A stretch of 64,000 bases of DNA from Castanea sativa (GCF_040712315.1 NC_134023.1:19234078-19298077), one strand, 5' to 3'. Positions 47,888 to 60,661 are shown, counted from the stretch's first letter. A program made the numbers and translations. Notes: generated by a model from the sequence alone, not told the origin.

Positions 47888-48459
47888 ATGTCGGAAGGAA
47901 GTAACTACTACTCCAGTTATAATGGCTATCTATGCGACATGGATTGCTGTGTGGTTAGGACATCATTGAAGCTCCATAACTTTGGTAGGAGGTTTTATGG
48001 TTGTAGGGAATGGACACCGATGAGTTTACATTTGTGTTTAGTTACATTGTTTGTAAATTTTTAATAAATTCCTTCATTTTTCCTTAATTGATATTGTCAT
48101 GTATGCTACAGGATGATGACTGACATTGTACATTTTTTACATGGTTAGACAGCAACACCTGCAAGCGTGGCACGGAAACAACGCCTATCATGATAGCAAA
48201 GTTCAAGAGGCTAGAGAATGAGGCAATGCTTGCTACTGAGGGTGAGAAAGAAGCATGTGCATCGCTTGAAGAAGCACGAGAAAGGGAAAGAGTTGCAAAG
48301 CAAAAGGCAGAAAAATGTAAGGTTGCACAAAGGATTGTTGAAGAGAAGATGAACACGTATAAACAAGTTCTAGTTATCTCATGGGTATTGTTTATTGTAT
48401 TCTACTTATTTAGTACTAGGTTTAGGGATGTTGGAAGGAGTCAATTGTGTCTGCCATGA
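47888..48459 (+). pseudogene. GRF zinc-finger small membrane protein gene, probably broken
   Basis: From ATG at 47888 the first part encodes a GRF zinc-finger half (RTSLKLHNFGRRFYGCREW). The second, from about 48112 after a CTACAG acceptor, encodes the other half (CTFFTWLDSNTCKRGTE), a charged coiled coil (about 48190-48350) and a hydrophobic C-terminal anchor (VISWVLFIVFYLF). This is the usual layout of plant GRF-anchor proteins. No clear donor ends the first part, and an in-frame TGA lies at 48121-48123. I therefore call it a likely pseudogene, though a mis-drawn splice could hide an intact gene. Confidence 0.5.
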
Positions 48460-49370
48460 AAGTGGTGTATGTAACAGGCAATATGTAACCCATTGAGTTT
48501 GGACACATAACTCCAACAATCAGTTGTAACACTTGACATTTTAATTCAATATAATGACTCTTTGATGAATATCTTTCTCCCTGTTAATTTCAACTTGGTT
48601 AAAAAAGGTATCATAGCTATCAAGCCCCATATATAAGAGTATCCAACAATCTGCTGTAGTTTTTCTTAGTTTACCAACAAGTAACAAATTGCAAGTTCAA
48701 GCATCCATTACTGTGAAGTTGTGCAGAACTCTAATACCACCTAAAAACTTGTATCCATTATCTTTATCCACTAAAATTTACTGATAGTGTCACACCAATA
48801 AGCTGCCAACCCAATTATCAAATTGTTGTCATATCTCTTTGACAACTCTCAAGTAAACATGAACAAGAGGAAGCTCATGAGTCCAAGCCCCTCACAAAAG
48901 ACTAATAAAACTGAATGTAGCCATATCACATACACATATCGCATACATATCGCATACATAATTATCCACCTATAACCATATCACATACACAATATATGGT
49001 CCTTGAAAAATACTCCATTGCGAAAAGGTATTACATACAAATGCATATAAGCATGTCCACCTGCACTTACATTACCAATAGGTATTACATACACCTACTT
49101 TAAAATTGCCGAAAGGAATTACATTAGAAATGTCAATAGGTTATTGACATTAGCCATTACATGTAAGCTTGTCCACAGTTAATCTAAATTTACAAAAAAA
49201 TGCATCATAATGTCCAAAAGCATCATGTATCATGCTAAGTGACTCCTAGTCACAATACCTAGACCTATACAAAAGTCCCAACAAAAAGTCATAGGAATGG
49301 GTACTAGCTCTATACAAAAGTCCCAACAAAAAGGGTGAATCCTTAGACATGCCAACCATTAACCTCGACA
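48460..49370. other. Spacer, probably 3' part of the Harbinger element
   Basis: No gene. Short ATCGCATACATA-type direct repeats occur at 48930-48990. I could not find a terminal inverted repeat that sets the Harbinger boundary. Confidence 0.35.
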
Positions 49371-51764
49371 TCACACGTACTTCTCCCACATGCAATTAGT
49401 CATATCATCCCTGAATTCATCAATTGCTCTCTTTGCCGCATTAGACGTCTCCCTCACATGCCTCCTTTTGCCACTTGCACTCGACTCAGGAGAATTCTCA
49501 TTGTTTCCAATTTGTATATCATCCCTATCAACGTCAAGGTTCTCCCACGTGTTAAACATTACATCTCTTCGATTATTAATACTTATAAAATTATGTAACG
49601 CACAACACGTGGAAACAACCAAGCGTTGACGATATTGCAAATACTTTGGCATGCAACTCAAGATGGGAAAGCGAGCCTTCAGGACTCCAAAAACCCTCTC
49701 AATCACCATGCGCAATGAAGAGTGTCTATAGTTAAACAACTCTTTCCCCGATTTCGGTTGCCTAGTACTCCTCCTCCTAAATTCTTGGGCATAATATCGA
49801 GTGGCCTTATGTGGTAGAAGAAACGATGCAGCAATGGGGTACCCCAAATCAACCAAGTAATAGGAACCTACAAGAATAGCATATCTAAATCAGTAATAAT
49901 AAAGGGATTAAATTAGTAAAATAATCACCACAGCCTCTATATTCTAATTCAGGTACTAGCAACATGATCTTGTACTTGTTCAGCCACAAGACAGCTTACA
50001 ACAAATAGTTTCTCAACACTCTTACATGTAATTAAGTTAATCCCATTGTTTAGACTTAGGGGGGGGTGTCTGTGGCTTTGGAGTTTTATTATGTGATACA
50101 AACACAATAGTGTATAATACAACACTGTCACAATACAATACCCATCACACTAATCAAGTATTATAGCCAGCTGATAGCTATAAACAAAAAGGTAATACAA
50201 ACTTGAACATGATGAGCTTAAAAAGACAGGCAGAATAAATAAAGTGAGTGATTTTTTTATTTAAATGCTACTTCATTCTTCAGGATTTACTTTACTTTAC
50301 ACCAGTGCAGCCTAAGCTGCAACACAGTGCAACAAATCATGCACCAGAGCTGCCACACCAGTGCAGCTTAGTACAACCCAAGCTACAACACAGTGCAGCA
50401 GATGGTGCACCAGACTTGCCACACCAGTGCAGCCCAAGCTGCAACACAGTGCAGCAGATATGAAGAGTTACAGCTCTGTTTTGGGTCCTTTAGTATATGT
50501 ATGTACAGATTACTTCAATCAATATACAATTCTCATTTTCAATCACAAATTCAGTTTCTCATAAGGTTAAAGAGGAAATCAATGTCAAATTACAAGAACA
50601 GCAGGTTTGGCAAGTTGGGTCAATTCAAGGAACACTTTCTTTCATTGCTGGTTTGCCATTAAGGTTTAAAGCCCAAGGGCACAGCTTGGTCACAGAAACA
50701 AAGGACTAGTTGCTGCTTGCTTGTAGCAGTGAAAATTTAAAGGCTGCAATACATATGAGGTAGAATTTAAGTTAAAGACACATACCTTCCGGTGGCCATG
50801 GGAAGCCATGCTTCGAATCTTTAATAGCTTCTTCAAACACCCTGGAGTCATTGGCGCTTCCCTCCCAACCACCATAGACATACGTAAACCGCATGTCATG
50901 GTCACATGCATACATGACGTTGGTTGTAACAGTGTTCTTGCAACTCCTGTGAGGCTAGAGTCTTGCCGCTAAAGGTCGAGCACTAATATGTGTTCCATCG
51001 ATAGCTCCTATGCTTCTCTACAATGAATAGTGCTGATTAGTTGAAAAACTATACAGTAACATGTGAACAACAATTTTGGAAGAGCTAATATTATGAAATC
51101 ATTTACCTCAAACCAAGGGTCATACTTGTTGTTCCCCTACAAATGCTCTAGAAGGCCTACCACATTCGGATCGGGCTTGATTAAATGTTGTCATATGTGT
51201 GGACAGCCCGCAACACCCTACAGAACTTGCGGTCCACTCAGTGGAATGCTGAAATATGTTTGCCACAGGCCGCATACAAATATTATGGCCAATGATGTAC
51301 AAGAATATGGCCACTGCCTCCTGCATGTCAACACACCACTTCCCTTCCTTCAAGTACCCATAATGTTTCAGCTCATCAACCAATTGATAGAATAGATTTA
51401 GTGTCATGCGAAACATTTCATGACAATTGGTAGGATTGCCATCTCTCACTTCAGCCATATAATCGCTTCCACTCAAAATGCTAGTACGTTGTGGGCGCTT
51501 GTTGTAATGCCGTTGGAAATATGCCACCATCTCGCCAATAAGTGGAAATACAAACCAAAACTCCTCCACCTCACTGTCATACTCTGAGTCCGTGTTTGCA
51601 CCAGTGGTCATGTCATCATCACAGTCACTGATATCCATGTCATCATCACTGAAACTAGTGTCCATGTCATCACCACAACCACCAATGTCCATGTCATCAT
51701 CGTCGGAGTTAAAATAAGCATCGTCAAAATCATATTGCCAAAAAGGATCACTGGGGGAGACCAT
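49371..51764 (-). pseudogene. PIF/Harbinger DDE transposase, decayed
   Basis: Three exons in order: 51764-51107, 51017-50786 and 49867-49371, each with GT-AG borders. Exon 1 starts with an Asp-rich acidic tail and holds the helix-turn-helix region (EAVAIFLYIIGHN). Exon 2 carries the first Asp (GAIDGTHI) and the second (GWEGSANDSRVF). Exon 3 carries the Glu (RMVIERVFGVLKARFP) and the CCALHNFI end. All three catalytic residues are thus recognisable. A frameshift in exon 1, a TAG in its C-terminal part and a TAG in exon 2 (after ISARPLAARL) make it non-functional. Confidence 0.8.
50302..50460. repeat. Short tandem repeat in Harbinger intron 2
   Basis: Three units starting CCAGTGCAGC at 50302, 50358 and 50424 (56, 66 and a partial 37 bp), each containing AAGCTGCAACACAGTGCA or close. 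Confidence 0.75.
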
Positions 51765-52238
51765 TATCACTCAAAACCCTGCAAAAACCAAAGCATTAGA
51801 ACCAAAGATATTGCAATATATAAACGGAAAAATTAACATAAAGTATTAGTTTAATTGCAATAATGTTAGCTAAACTCACCTTACAATGTAAGTAACATGA
51901 ACTAAATAACAAATATTATAACAAATATATAATCCTATAAAAAAACACCAAGTACATAACAAAGCCTACACACTAATTTAAATAACATCAAATTCATAAA
52001 CATAGCTCACAACACTTTAACATTACAATAAAACTACATTAAATAAAAGTGTTCAACTGAATAAGAGAAATAAAACCAAACGTCAAACATTGTCCAAGCA
52101 CACACACATAAAGTCATTAAATAGTACTTAAAAACTAAACCAAGTGATTCACATTGAATTCACATAACAAAACATCACAAAAGCAATCCCCATTAATTAG
52201 CTGGCTATTAAGCATGGCATTCCATCCACCTCCTCCTC
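51765..52238. other. Intergenic part of the Harbinger element
   Basis: AT-rich DNA between the two Harbinger genes, both on the minus strand. No frame or motif seen. Confidence 0.4.
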
Positions 52239-52599
52239 CTATTCTATAGCATGCCCATGAACAACACCCTTTTTCTCTTTCTTTTGGAGAGTCTCGGCGA
52301 TGTTAACATAGGTGTCATCATTAAGATCTTCATACTGGTTCAGCACTTCTAAAGCTTTCCCAAGTAAGCAAGGATCGCCACCACTGGCGGATTGTGCAAC
52401 ATGATGAGAGCTACCACTAGACTTTCCCTTTTTGTTGTTGGAAAACCTTTCCCTTGCCAAGGCAGTGTACTCTTGAAGAGCCATGGTCATCTCACTAGCC
52501 CCATCCACTTTCTTGACAACCTTCTTCCCCTTGGTAGTAGGCTCTTCCATGGGACGTTTGTCCGCACGTTGGGTTTGCTCATTGTAGACGCTCATCTTA
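52239..52599 (-). pseudogene. Harbinger MYB/SANT-like accessory protein, C-terminal part
   Basis: Encodes the conserved C-terminal region of the MYB/SANT-like protein that partners PIF/Harbinger transposases (KRPMEEPTTKGKKV, ALQEYTALARERFS, GKALEVLNQYEDL). It lies upstream of the transposase on the same strand. The DNA-binding N-terminal part is missing: homology stops at about 52599, where the gypsy LTR seems to begin. The missing half should lie beyond the far end of the gypsy element, outside this window. Confidence 0.65.
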
Positions 52600-54212
52600 T
52601 GCAAGCCCAGCAGGGAGGAAGGCCCAAAGTAATGGGCAAAAGAAAGTAGTATGGAAATGCCATTGAACTGAGTGGCAAGAATGACAGAAAGTGGGTCTAT
52701 AAAGCAAATAAATGGATCCTGAGGAAGTAAATGGGCCTAAAAAGGCCCAGAATAAAGTAACAACAAACCCATGGGTTGTATGGATGTGGGAAGATGAGAA
52801 TGGGCCGTGGCTGCTACGGCAGGCACAACAGAAATTGTGCGTCAGGAAGCAAGTAACAGGGGTTGGGAATAAAGGCATGGGACGGCCCACAATCTGGCAA
52901 AGCCCAGCCCATAGAGGATGCAAGCCATAAATGAGGAGTCAGGTGAAACAGCCCACGCCAAAAGAAGCCAAAACAAGCAGCAGACTGGACGATTTGACGA
53001 TCAGACCGCGGCAGACAGACGCGTAGCAGGCAGAGTTTGAATAAGCACGGAGGCAAGACACGCGCGAGGCTCAAGCACCACCAGCCTGTACCCAACCAAT
53101 ACAAGAAATGGTAAGGTCATGGGTCAGAGGTAAAGGGGTATGGTCTGGCGGTGGAGAGGGAGGAAAACTCATTTTCATGTTTCCTGCTCAAGCCCTTTTG
53201 GAAGTACTGTTCTGCTGGGACGACATACTACCCAAAAGAGGTAAAGCTGGGTAGGAACCACTAGGTGCATGCCGAAAGAGGTAGAGAGAAGAAGAGTATT
53301 CACACCGTGGCAGGTAAGAGTGCCACAAGGAGCAAGCAAAACGAAAAAAGCCTTCTCTGTCTGAAACGGAGTGGCGCTGGCTGGGTGACTGACCAGTCAG
53401 TGATGGTCGGCAAAGAAAACCCACGCCAGAAACGGTTAAGGGCTAAAATGGAAAAAGCCAAGCATGGTTGGCCCTATAAGGAGTCTTACTGTGCAAGGCC
53501 AAAAAGGAGGGGGGGGACAGCAAAACCTCTATGAGATAATCACTGATATTGCAAGAAACAGGGGAGCAAGAGAAAAAAAAAGAGAGTAAGAAGAAGAAGA
53601 GAGTAAAAACAAAAGAAAAAGGGAAAAGAAGGAAAAAGGATTAAAAGAAACAAGAGAGAAGCAGAGAGAAGGGAAGGATTGGCATGCACCGAATGGGTTA
53701 ATCTCCATCTCCCCTTCTAGTCTATGCCCTTTGGCCACAAAAGGGAACTCTACTCAACCCAAGTCACTTAGGCTCGTTCTTTTAAAGCGGCTAATCTCTT
53801 TCTCAGGGAGATTAGTAACGTTGAAGGAATGGTTCCCCTTCCTGACGTTGATTCTGCAGGATTTTGACATGGCAGGCTAACTTTTATTTCTTTAAATACG
53901 CTTGATTTTCTCTGTTCAATACTTATTCTTTCTGTTATCATTGTGCAAAGCGGGCACCCCTCGTACGGGCCCACTGTCTGTGTTAACTAGATCCCTATTA
54001 TTGTTTTATTTCATCTGCCTACTATAGTTAATGTAACAGTCTTGCCTGCCAAAAGCATACGACCAGGACCTAACCAACAGAGGCTTTGTTTGTGCACAAA
54101 CCGGACTAGGAAGGTTTGCTCCCGGACCAATCCCAACCCCTCGATCCAGAAAACTCTAGGCCTGGTGTAGCGGCAGGCGGCCCAGCCCAACATTTGCAAA
54201 AAAGGCCACACA
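52600..54212 (+). repeat. Putative 5' LTR of the gypsy element
   Basis: Begins TG at 52600, where the Harbinger MYB homology ends, and ends CA at 54211-54212, just before the primer-binding site. It has a possible TATA box, TATAAGG, near 53475. About 1.6 kb fits this lineage. Without the 3' LTR for comparison both ends are provisional. Confidence 0.4.
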
Positions 54213-54219
54213 TTTAAAT

Positions 54220-54237
54220 TGGTGACTTCCCTGGGGA
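54220..54237 (+). promoter_or_regulatory. Primer-binding site
   Basis: TGGTGACTTCCCTGGGGA resembles the TGGCGACTC..CTGGGGA primer site common in Tat-lineage elements; the tRNA is not certain. Confidence 0.5.
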
Positions 54238-54305
54238 ATTGGGAAACAGACGGATACAAAGATCCTCGCAAGCAAATGCCGCCAAGATCCAAAACAACAC
54301 GCAAT

Positions 54306-55490
54306 ATGAGCGCTATCCCCTCGTAGGCTGAGTTAAGGCCTGCAATGCCTCATCAGCCCAATCATGCAGAGAACATCAATGAACCGGGGTCTAAGCCCCA
54401 ACCGCAGGCAAAGAATCCCACTGACGGGATCAATGCTTTTGTTGAGGTGCTACAAGCACTGCAGCACTCATAGCAGCAAATGATGGAGGAAATACGCCAG
54501 TTAAAGACAGAAAGACTAAGAAGAGAGGAAGCTAGCATGACCCTGACCATGCGGCTAACAAAGAAGAGACGCCAGTCGGAGGCATCCTATAGGCTGAAGG
54601 ACAGTGCTACATCACCATGGCTGAGGTGGCAGCTCTCTTGGAGCAAGAGAGGGCCAGAACACCCAAGGAAAGGTTCTACGCACGTAAGCCCCCCTACCCG
54701 CTAAGGGTGCTTAGCAAACCATATCCAAAAAGATATGAACCACGCGCCTTTGCACAATACGACGGCAAGAAGGGCAGCGCTGTCGAGCACGTAAGCAAAT
54801 TCATTGATACTCTTGGTCTATATGCGGCAGATGAGGACTTGTGTCTGCGGGAGTTTTCAAAATCGCTATGCGACAGTGCCTATACATGGTACATAGGCCT
54901 AAAACCAAGATCAATCCCAACCTGGGATGATATGGTGGATGTATTTAGTACTAAGTACTTCCATGGAGAGGAAACATTAACGTTTGCCACCTTACAAGCT
55001 ACTAAACAGAGAAACGGAGAAGACTTGATAGAGTACATCAAGAGATTTAGGGACATAGCGCTGGATTGCTATGACCATTGTGAGGAGAAGACATTGATAG
55101 AGATGTGTATGACAAATATGATCAGAGACTACAGAGTTGTTCTGGAGAACTTGGAAATTTCCCAGTTTGCACAACTATTGCAAAAAGCCAGGAAGACCGC
55201 CCAATCGGTGAAGCCAAGTTCCAACAAAAGGAACACCCCGCAGGCCATGGTAGCGTACACCAATGAAAGGAAGAGGAAGACAGACGGGAGGGAATACAAT
55301 ACCCCTCTGCCAATACCATGTACTCCTAAGGAATTGAACGTTCTTTTAGACAAGTAGATAGCAAATGGAGTTTTTAAGCCCAATCAAGTTACTAGGGAGC
55401 CCACAGAGGAAGAACGAAGGGACCCATACTTCTGTCGCTTTCACAATTATGTGCAACATCCTACGACAGAATGTTAGGCGCTTCGCAGGC
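54306..55490 (+). pseudogene. gypsy gag
   Basis: A likely start ATG at 54306 is followed by a coiled-coil N-terminal part (about 54480-54600). A frame change near 54610 leads into the retrotransposon gag domain (54617-55354; GLYAADEDLC, CDSAYTWYIGLKP, FSTKYFHGEETLTFATLQ). TAG stops at 54324, 54471, 55355 and 55475 lie in otherwise collinear sequence. The first three fit a CAG origin and the last a TGG origin. The gag forms the capsid in active relatives. Confidence 0.7.
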
Positions 55491-55492
55491 TG

Positions 55493-56418
55493 GTGCATCG
55501 CAGGATTAAAGAAGGGACCTTGAAGCTGACGCAGCAAGAAGTTCAGAGGAACCCTCTCCCAAACCACAAAGGGAAAGGCATGGCAGCAGTGGTAATCTAT
55601 GTAGACCTAGGGGAAGACGAGGAGGAAAACCCAACTCTGCCTGCCACGGCCATCACCACCTTGCAGAAAAGCTCTAAGTTCAAAAATTTGTTTCACCAAC
55701 TAGGTCTTACAGGGAAGGAGCGAAAAACGGCCACAAAAGCTCTGGTAAGCATTGCTTTTGGGGCAGGAATAGAATGCTTGTCGGCAGAAGTTGTAGAGGA
55801 TAAGGCTCTCCTACAGAAGTCAACTGAAATCACCTTCAGTGATGGAGATATGGAAGTGGGTCGTCCTGACCACAAGAGACCCCTTTACTTGGCTGCGTCT
55901 ATAAATCAGATCCCCATCAAGAGAGCCTTGGTGGATACTGACGCCTCGGTGAACCTGGTACCATTAAGCACCCTGCAAGTGGCAGGAATCTCAGAAAGAA
56001 AAATCCAAGGGTGCCCAATGGAAGTAACAGGGTTTGGTGGAAGCGGAGAATACACTACGGCCATATCCAACTGTAGCTAAAAGTAGGTCCCATAGCCTCT
56101 TTGGCTAGATTCCATGTGGTGAAAATGAAGGTTTTGTACCATGTGCTCCTGGGGAGGCCATGGTTGTACAAGCACCGGCTGGTACCATCTGCTTACCACC
56201 AGTGCATAAAAGGGAGACTAAATGGCTGCATGATACATATAGCGGCAAACCCATCACCATTTAAGCAGGCAGAGGCTCATTTAGTGGAAATAATGTTTTA
56301 TGACCAATGGGCACCCTCTGGGGAAAACTCAGTATCAAAACTGAAGGGTACTTTTGTCCTCAGGTGGGAGGACGTTCGAGACGACCTAGAGCCTGATCTA
56401 AGGGAGTTACTCTCTTAG
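55493..56418 (+). pseudogene. gypsy aspartic protease region
   Basis: The retropepsin motif is at about 55925-55975 (ALVDTDASVNLVPLSTL). The catalytic triad reads Asp-Thr-Asp (55934-55942) instead of Asp-Thr-Gly, one G-to-A change that should abolish activity. A one-base loss near 56073 shifts the frame; the next frame (56101-56418) continues with the conserved LYHVLLGRPWLYKH segment. Confidence 0.7.
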
Positions 56419-56661
56419 AAGAAGAGGAGAAAGGAAGCGCCTACTGCAGAACTAGGCAATACGCCACAATGCGTCAGGATCTGAGGACCCGACGGCAGGA
56501 TTGTGTATAAATTATGAAGGTGCATGGGGCCCACGGGTGAAACACAAGCAGGCCCCAGACGTGAGAAGCAGCGCAAAAGCCTGATGTGTTGCATAGCCTA
56601 GGAAAACTCAAAAGGAGGAAGTTGTGAAGAAAGAGACAAAGAAATTACGGCAGATAAAGAT

Positions 56662-57990
56662 GTGCAAGTTGCAACAGAAGAACAGATGGAGGAAGTCGAC
56701 TTGGGACCTAGCCCGCACGAGCCAAGGCCCATCTTAATCAGTTCAAAGTTATCAGAAAAAGAAAAATTGGAGTTTATACTATTGTTAAAAGAATACAAAG
56801 AAGTCTTTGCATGGAATTACAATGAGATGCTAGGATTGGATCCTGGGTTAGTAGTGCACACGTTGAACGTGGACCTGGAGGCCAAGCCAGTAGCCCAGCC
56901 TGCCAGAATTTTCCATACTGAAATAGAGGAGCAAATAGTCAAGGAAGTACAGAAATTGTTGACCGCAGGGTTTATCAAGCCTATTCAGCATCCACGTTGG
57001 TTATCCAACATCGTGCTAGTAAAGAAGAAGAATGGACAGATAAGGTGTTGTGTAGATTTCAGAAATCTTAATAAGGTCTGCCCAAAAGATAAGTTCCCAT
57101 TGCCAAACATAGACCTATTAATAGATTCTACAGCAAGAAACGCCATGTTCTCCTTTATGGACGGGTTCAGTGGATACAACCAGATCAGAATGGCGCCGTA
57201 GGATGCGGAGAAGACTGCCTTCAGAACACCTATAGGCAACTTTTACTATACAGTAATGCCATTTGGGTTGAAGAACGCAGGTGCAACTTATCAAAGGTCA
57301 ATGATGGTCATATTCCATGACATGATGCATCAAGAGCTAGAGGACTACGTGGACGACATAGTGGTGAAGTCAAAAGGGCGGGAAGAACACATTCAAGTGT
57401 TGAGAAAGGTATTCAAAAGATGTAGAACCTTCAAGCTTAGAATGAATCCCCTCAAGTGCGCATTCAGAGTATCTTCAGGGAAATTTTTGGGTTTTCTGGT
57501 CCATAGCAGAGGAATAGATGTGGACCCAGGCAAGGCTACAGCCATAGCCACTATGAAAACCCCAGCCACAGTGAAGGAGTTAAAAAGTTTCTTGGGAAAG
57601 GTCTCATACATTCGAAGATTCATCCCCGGGCTAGCGTCAATCACCTCTGCCCTCGGGAAACTACTAAAAAAGGGGCAAAGCTTCGAATGGGGGGAGGCAC
57701 AGTAGGCAGCCTTTAAAAGGTTACAGCAGATCATGATGAACCTCCCTACCGTGCAAGCTCCAGTCCACAGGAAGCCACTATTGCTGTACTTAGCCACCAA
57801 CCAATACGCTGTGGGTGCGCTGATCGCTCAGGAAGATGGAAACGGAGTGGAACAGCCAGTATATTACATCAGTTGAGCCCTAAAAGACGTAGAAACTCGC
57901 TACCCAAGGGCAGAAGGGCATGTTTGGCTATTGTGTATGCCTCGTAAAGGTTACGACACTATTTCCTAGCCTATGAGGTGTGGCTGATGA
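56662..57990 (+). pseudogene. gypsy reverse transcriptase and RNase H
   Basis: The RT contains the VDFRNLNKVCPKDKFPLPNI block, the MPFGLKNAGATYQR block and the catalytic YVDD (about 57349-57360). The Ty3-type RNase H follows (about 57760-57990, QYAVGALIAQE, VYYIS). Stops at 57199 (TAG), 57703 (TAG) and 57874 (TGA) are in frame, and a one-base loss near 57920 shifts the frame. Confidence 0.8.
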
Positions 57991-58079
57991 CTAAGTCCCA
58001 TGCTATTAAAGCCTTGTTGCAACAGCCAATTCTCTCCGGCAAGATATCCCAATAGTTGCTGCAATAATCACAATACGAT

Positions 58080-58846
58080 TTGAAAGCGGGAACGCCCAAA
58101 GCGATGAAGAGCCAGGCTATAGCGGACTTGTTGGCACAGTTGCTAGGAGAAGAGGAATTCCCGCTGGATGATGAATTCCCAGGGGAAGTAGCTGCGGTAG
58201 AGGACGTTGGGAAACGGTGGTTAATGAAGTTTGACGAGTCTTCTACTTCCCAATCAAAGGGAGTGGGAGTGGTTCTGTATCATGAAGATAACGAGGCTGT
58301 AGCGCTATCATTTAAACTGGAATTCCCCTGTTCAAATAACACGGCAAAATATAAAGCCTACCTAACTGGGTTGGCCATGGCCCTAGAGATGGGGGTCAAA
58401 CACTTGAAAGTGATAGGAGACTCGAACCTATCTGCCAGACCAAAGGGAGCTTCTCCTTGAAGGAACCCAGCCTAGCCCCTTACCGAGCGATGGCCTAGAA
58501 GATGGAGGAAAGGTTTTTAACCTTTGAAATAGAACACACGCCAAAAGGCGAGAATCGGTTCGCGGATGCGCTGGCCGCGTTGGGTTCGCAAATAGTATTT
58601 GAAAGGAATAGTGCCAAGATAGAAGTCAGTAAGAGGAAAGAGTCGATTATAGAAATTTTGGAAGAAAAGTTCCAGGAGGAACAGTGCGAAGAAGATTGGC
58701 GAAATCCCATAAGGGAGGTACTGATAAAGGGAGGTGAGCACATGGAATTAAAGGCGCCGAAAGATAATGCTCTAGTAGGAGGAGAGTTGTCCCGTAGGAT
58801 GCCAGGAGGAATCCTGTCAAGATGTGTGGGGCGGGAAGAGGTCTAG
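58080..58846 (+). pseudogene. gypsy second (archaeal-type) RNase H and linker
   Basis: Contains GVGVVLYHED, SFKLEFPCSNNTAKY and LKVIGDSNL, the pattern of the extra RNase H of Tat-lineage elements. The usual Asp-Gly at the first active site reads Asp-Glu (58233-58238), again explained by a G-to-A change. A frame break near 58450 precedes the RFADALAALGSQIVFE segment. Confidence 0.65.
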
Positions 58847-58942
58847 AGAAAGCTGAAGGAGATACACGATAAGACTTGTGGATCCTGCGGGGAGATCAGC
58901 CTTTACCACAGGCTCCAAAGGGCAGGCTTTTACTGGCCTAGT

Positions 58943-60292
58943 ATGGGAAAAGACGCAGATCAAGTCCAAGTCCAATGCAGAATCTACCAGCTTGTGGCTA
59001 ACAGGGAGGAGAGCTACACTGTGTTTGTCAGCAAGGACTGGAGAGAGCCATTCACTCAGTACCTAGCAAAAGGTATCCTACCGCAGAAGCGCAGTGAGCG
59101 ATACAAGCTTAAAAGGCTAGTAACACACTACTTTTTATACAATGGGGTCCTCTTCAAAAGGGGCTATGATGGAGACCCACTGCGTTGTCTAGGCCCCGAA
59201 AAAGCAAAAAGTATGATAAAGGAGATACACGCAGGAGAATGTGGAGAACACCAAGGAAAGAAGAAATTATACAGGTGTCTGCTGTAGATGGGCTATTACT
59301 AGTCTGCCATGAAAAAGGACACGGCAGAATTTGTAAAAAGATGCCACAGCTGCCAGGTACAAGCCAACTTGATTCACACCCACCTACAGCAATTGCACAG
59401 TATGGTCACCCCGCGGCCATTCCACACTTGGGGGCTTGATTTGGTGGGGCCAGTTAACCCGCCATCGCATGGATACATATGGATCCTGGTTGCTACTAAA
59501 TACTTCACCAAGTGGGCAGAGGCAATGCCGCTTCACAAAGCCACGGGAGGAGTGGTGGCTAACTTTATCAAGAAAAATATAATAGTGAGGTTTGGGGTGC
59601 CCCATAGAATTATCAGCGACAATGGCACGTCGTTCGTCAACAGGGATGTAAGAAAGATGCTGGAATTCTACCAAGTCAAACATCATCGATCATCACTTTA
59701 TTATCCACAGGGAAATGGGAAAGCAGAGGCGACATACAAAGTCCTCATAAAAATCATCAGTATAATGAGCCAAGAGTATACAGGAGGATAGGAAACGCAT
59801 CTGCCAGACTCCCTTTGGGCTTATAGGAATTTGCCAAAGTCAGCCACAAGATTTTCACCTCTCTCTCTAGTCTACGGAATGGAAGTGATGGGCCCTGCAG
59901 AAATAATGACCCCTTCTCTACGGGTTATGCAAACGAAAGGAAAGGAAAAGGAGAAAGAGTTCTTCGTGGCAGAAAGATGTGAGGACCTAGAAGGGCTAGA
60001 TGAGAAGAGAGAAGAAGCCTAGGAACGTAAATACAGATACAGGCGAAGGATGACAGAAGCTTACGGCAAGATGACCAGAGAAAGGGTATTCACAGAAGGG
60101 CAACTCGTACTGAAGGTGGCAGATTATGTCAGAAAAGGCATGGCAGGACCATCTAAGTTCACACCTAAATGGGAGGGATTCTTTGTGATAAGGGAGGCAC
60201 ACCCCACTGGGTATTACCACCTAACTCAGACAGATGGCAAGGACTTGATGGACCCAATCAATGGGAAATGGCTGAAGTGTTATTATGCATAG
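58943..60292 (+). pseudogene. gypsy integrase and pol C-terminus
   Basis: Zinc-binding N-terminus (CHSCQVQANL at about 59341). The catalytic core holds the first Asp in GLDLVGP, the second in IISDNGTSF and the Glu in GKAEATYK (about 59430-59740). A C-terminal tail follows to the stop at 60292 (GPSKFTPKWEGFFVI). TAG stops within GYY*SAMKK and at 59789 sit at Trp positions (TGG to TAG). Confidence 0.75.
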
Positions 60293-60661
60293 AAGGAAGG
60301 AGGGTGCAAGGTCACGAAACCACCTTTATTCCGTTTTCCTTTTTTAGGATATCGTTACTCTTTTTTTATATTTTCCTTTGTTTTCTCTTATCTTCCAAGT
60401 GGCTATGCCACAAAACTAGGAATTGTAATATGCTTTCATGAAAAGAATATGCAATGGAAAATTATGAAGCATTATAAAAACATCTCACGTCATAATAAGT
60501 AGCTAGAAAGGATAGCAGTAACATCTCATAGTTACAAAACCCTAGTTGTGGCAAACCCGCCAAATAAGTACATATAAAAAATAAAAAATAAAATAAAAAA
60601 AAAGGAGAACAAGACAAGGGAAACATAAAAGGGATTAAACAGAAAAGGAACTGGAATCACA

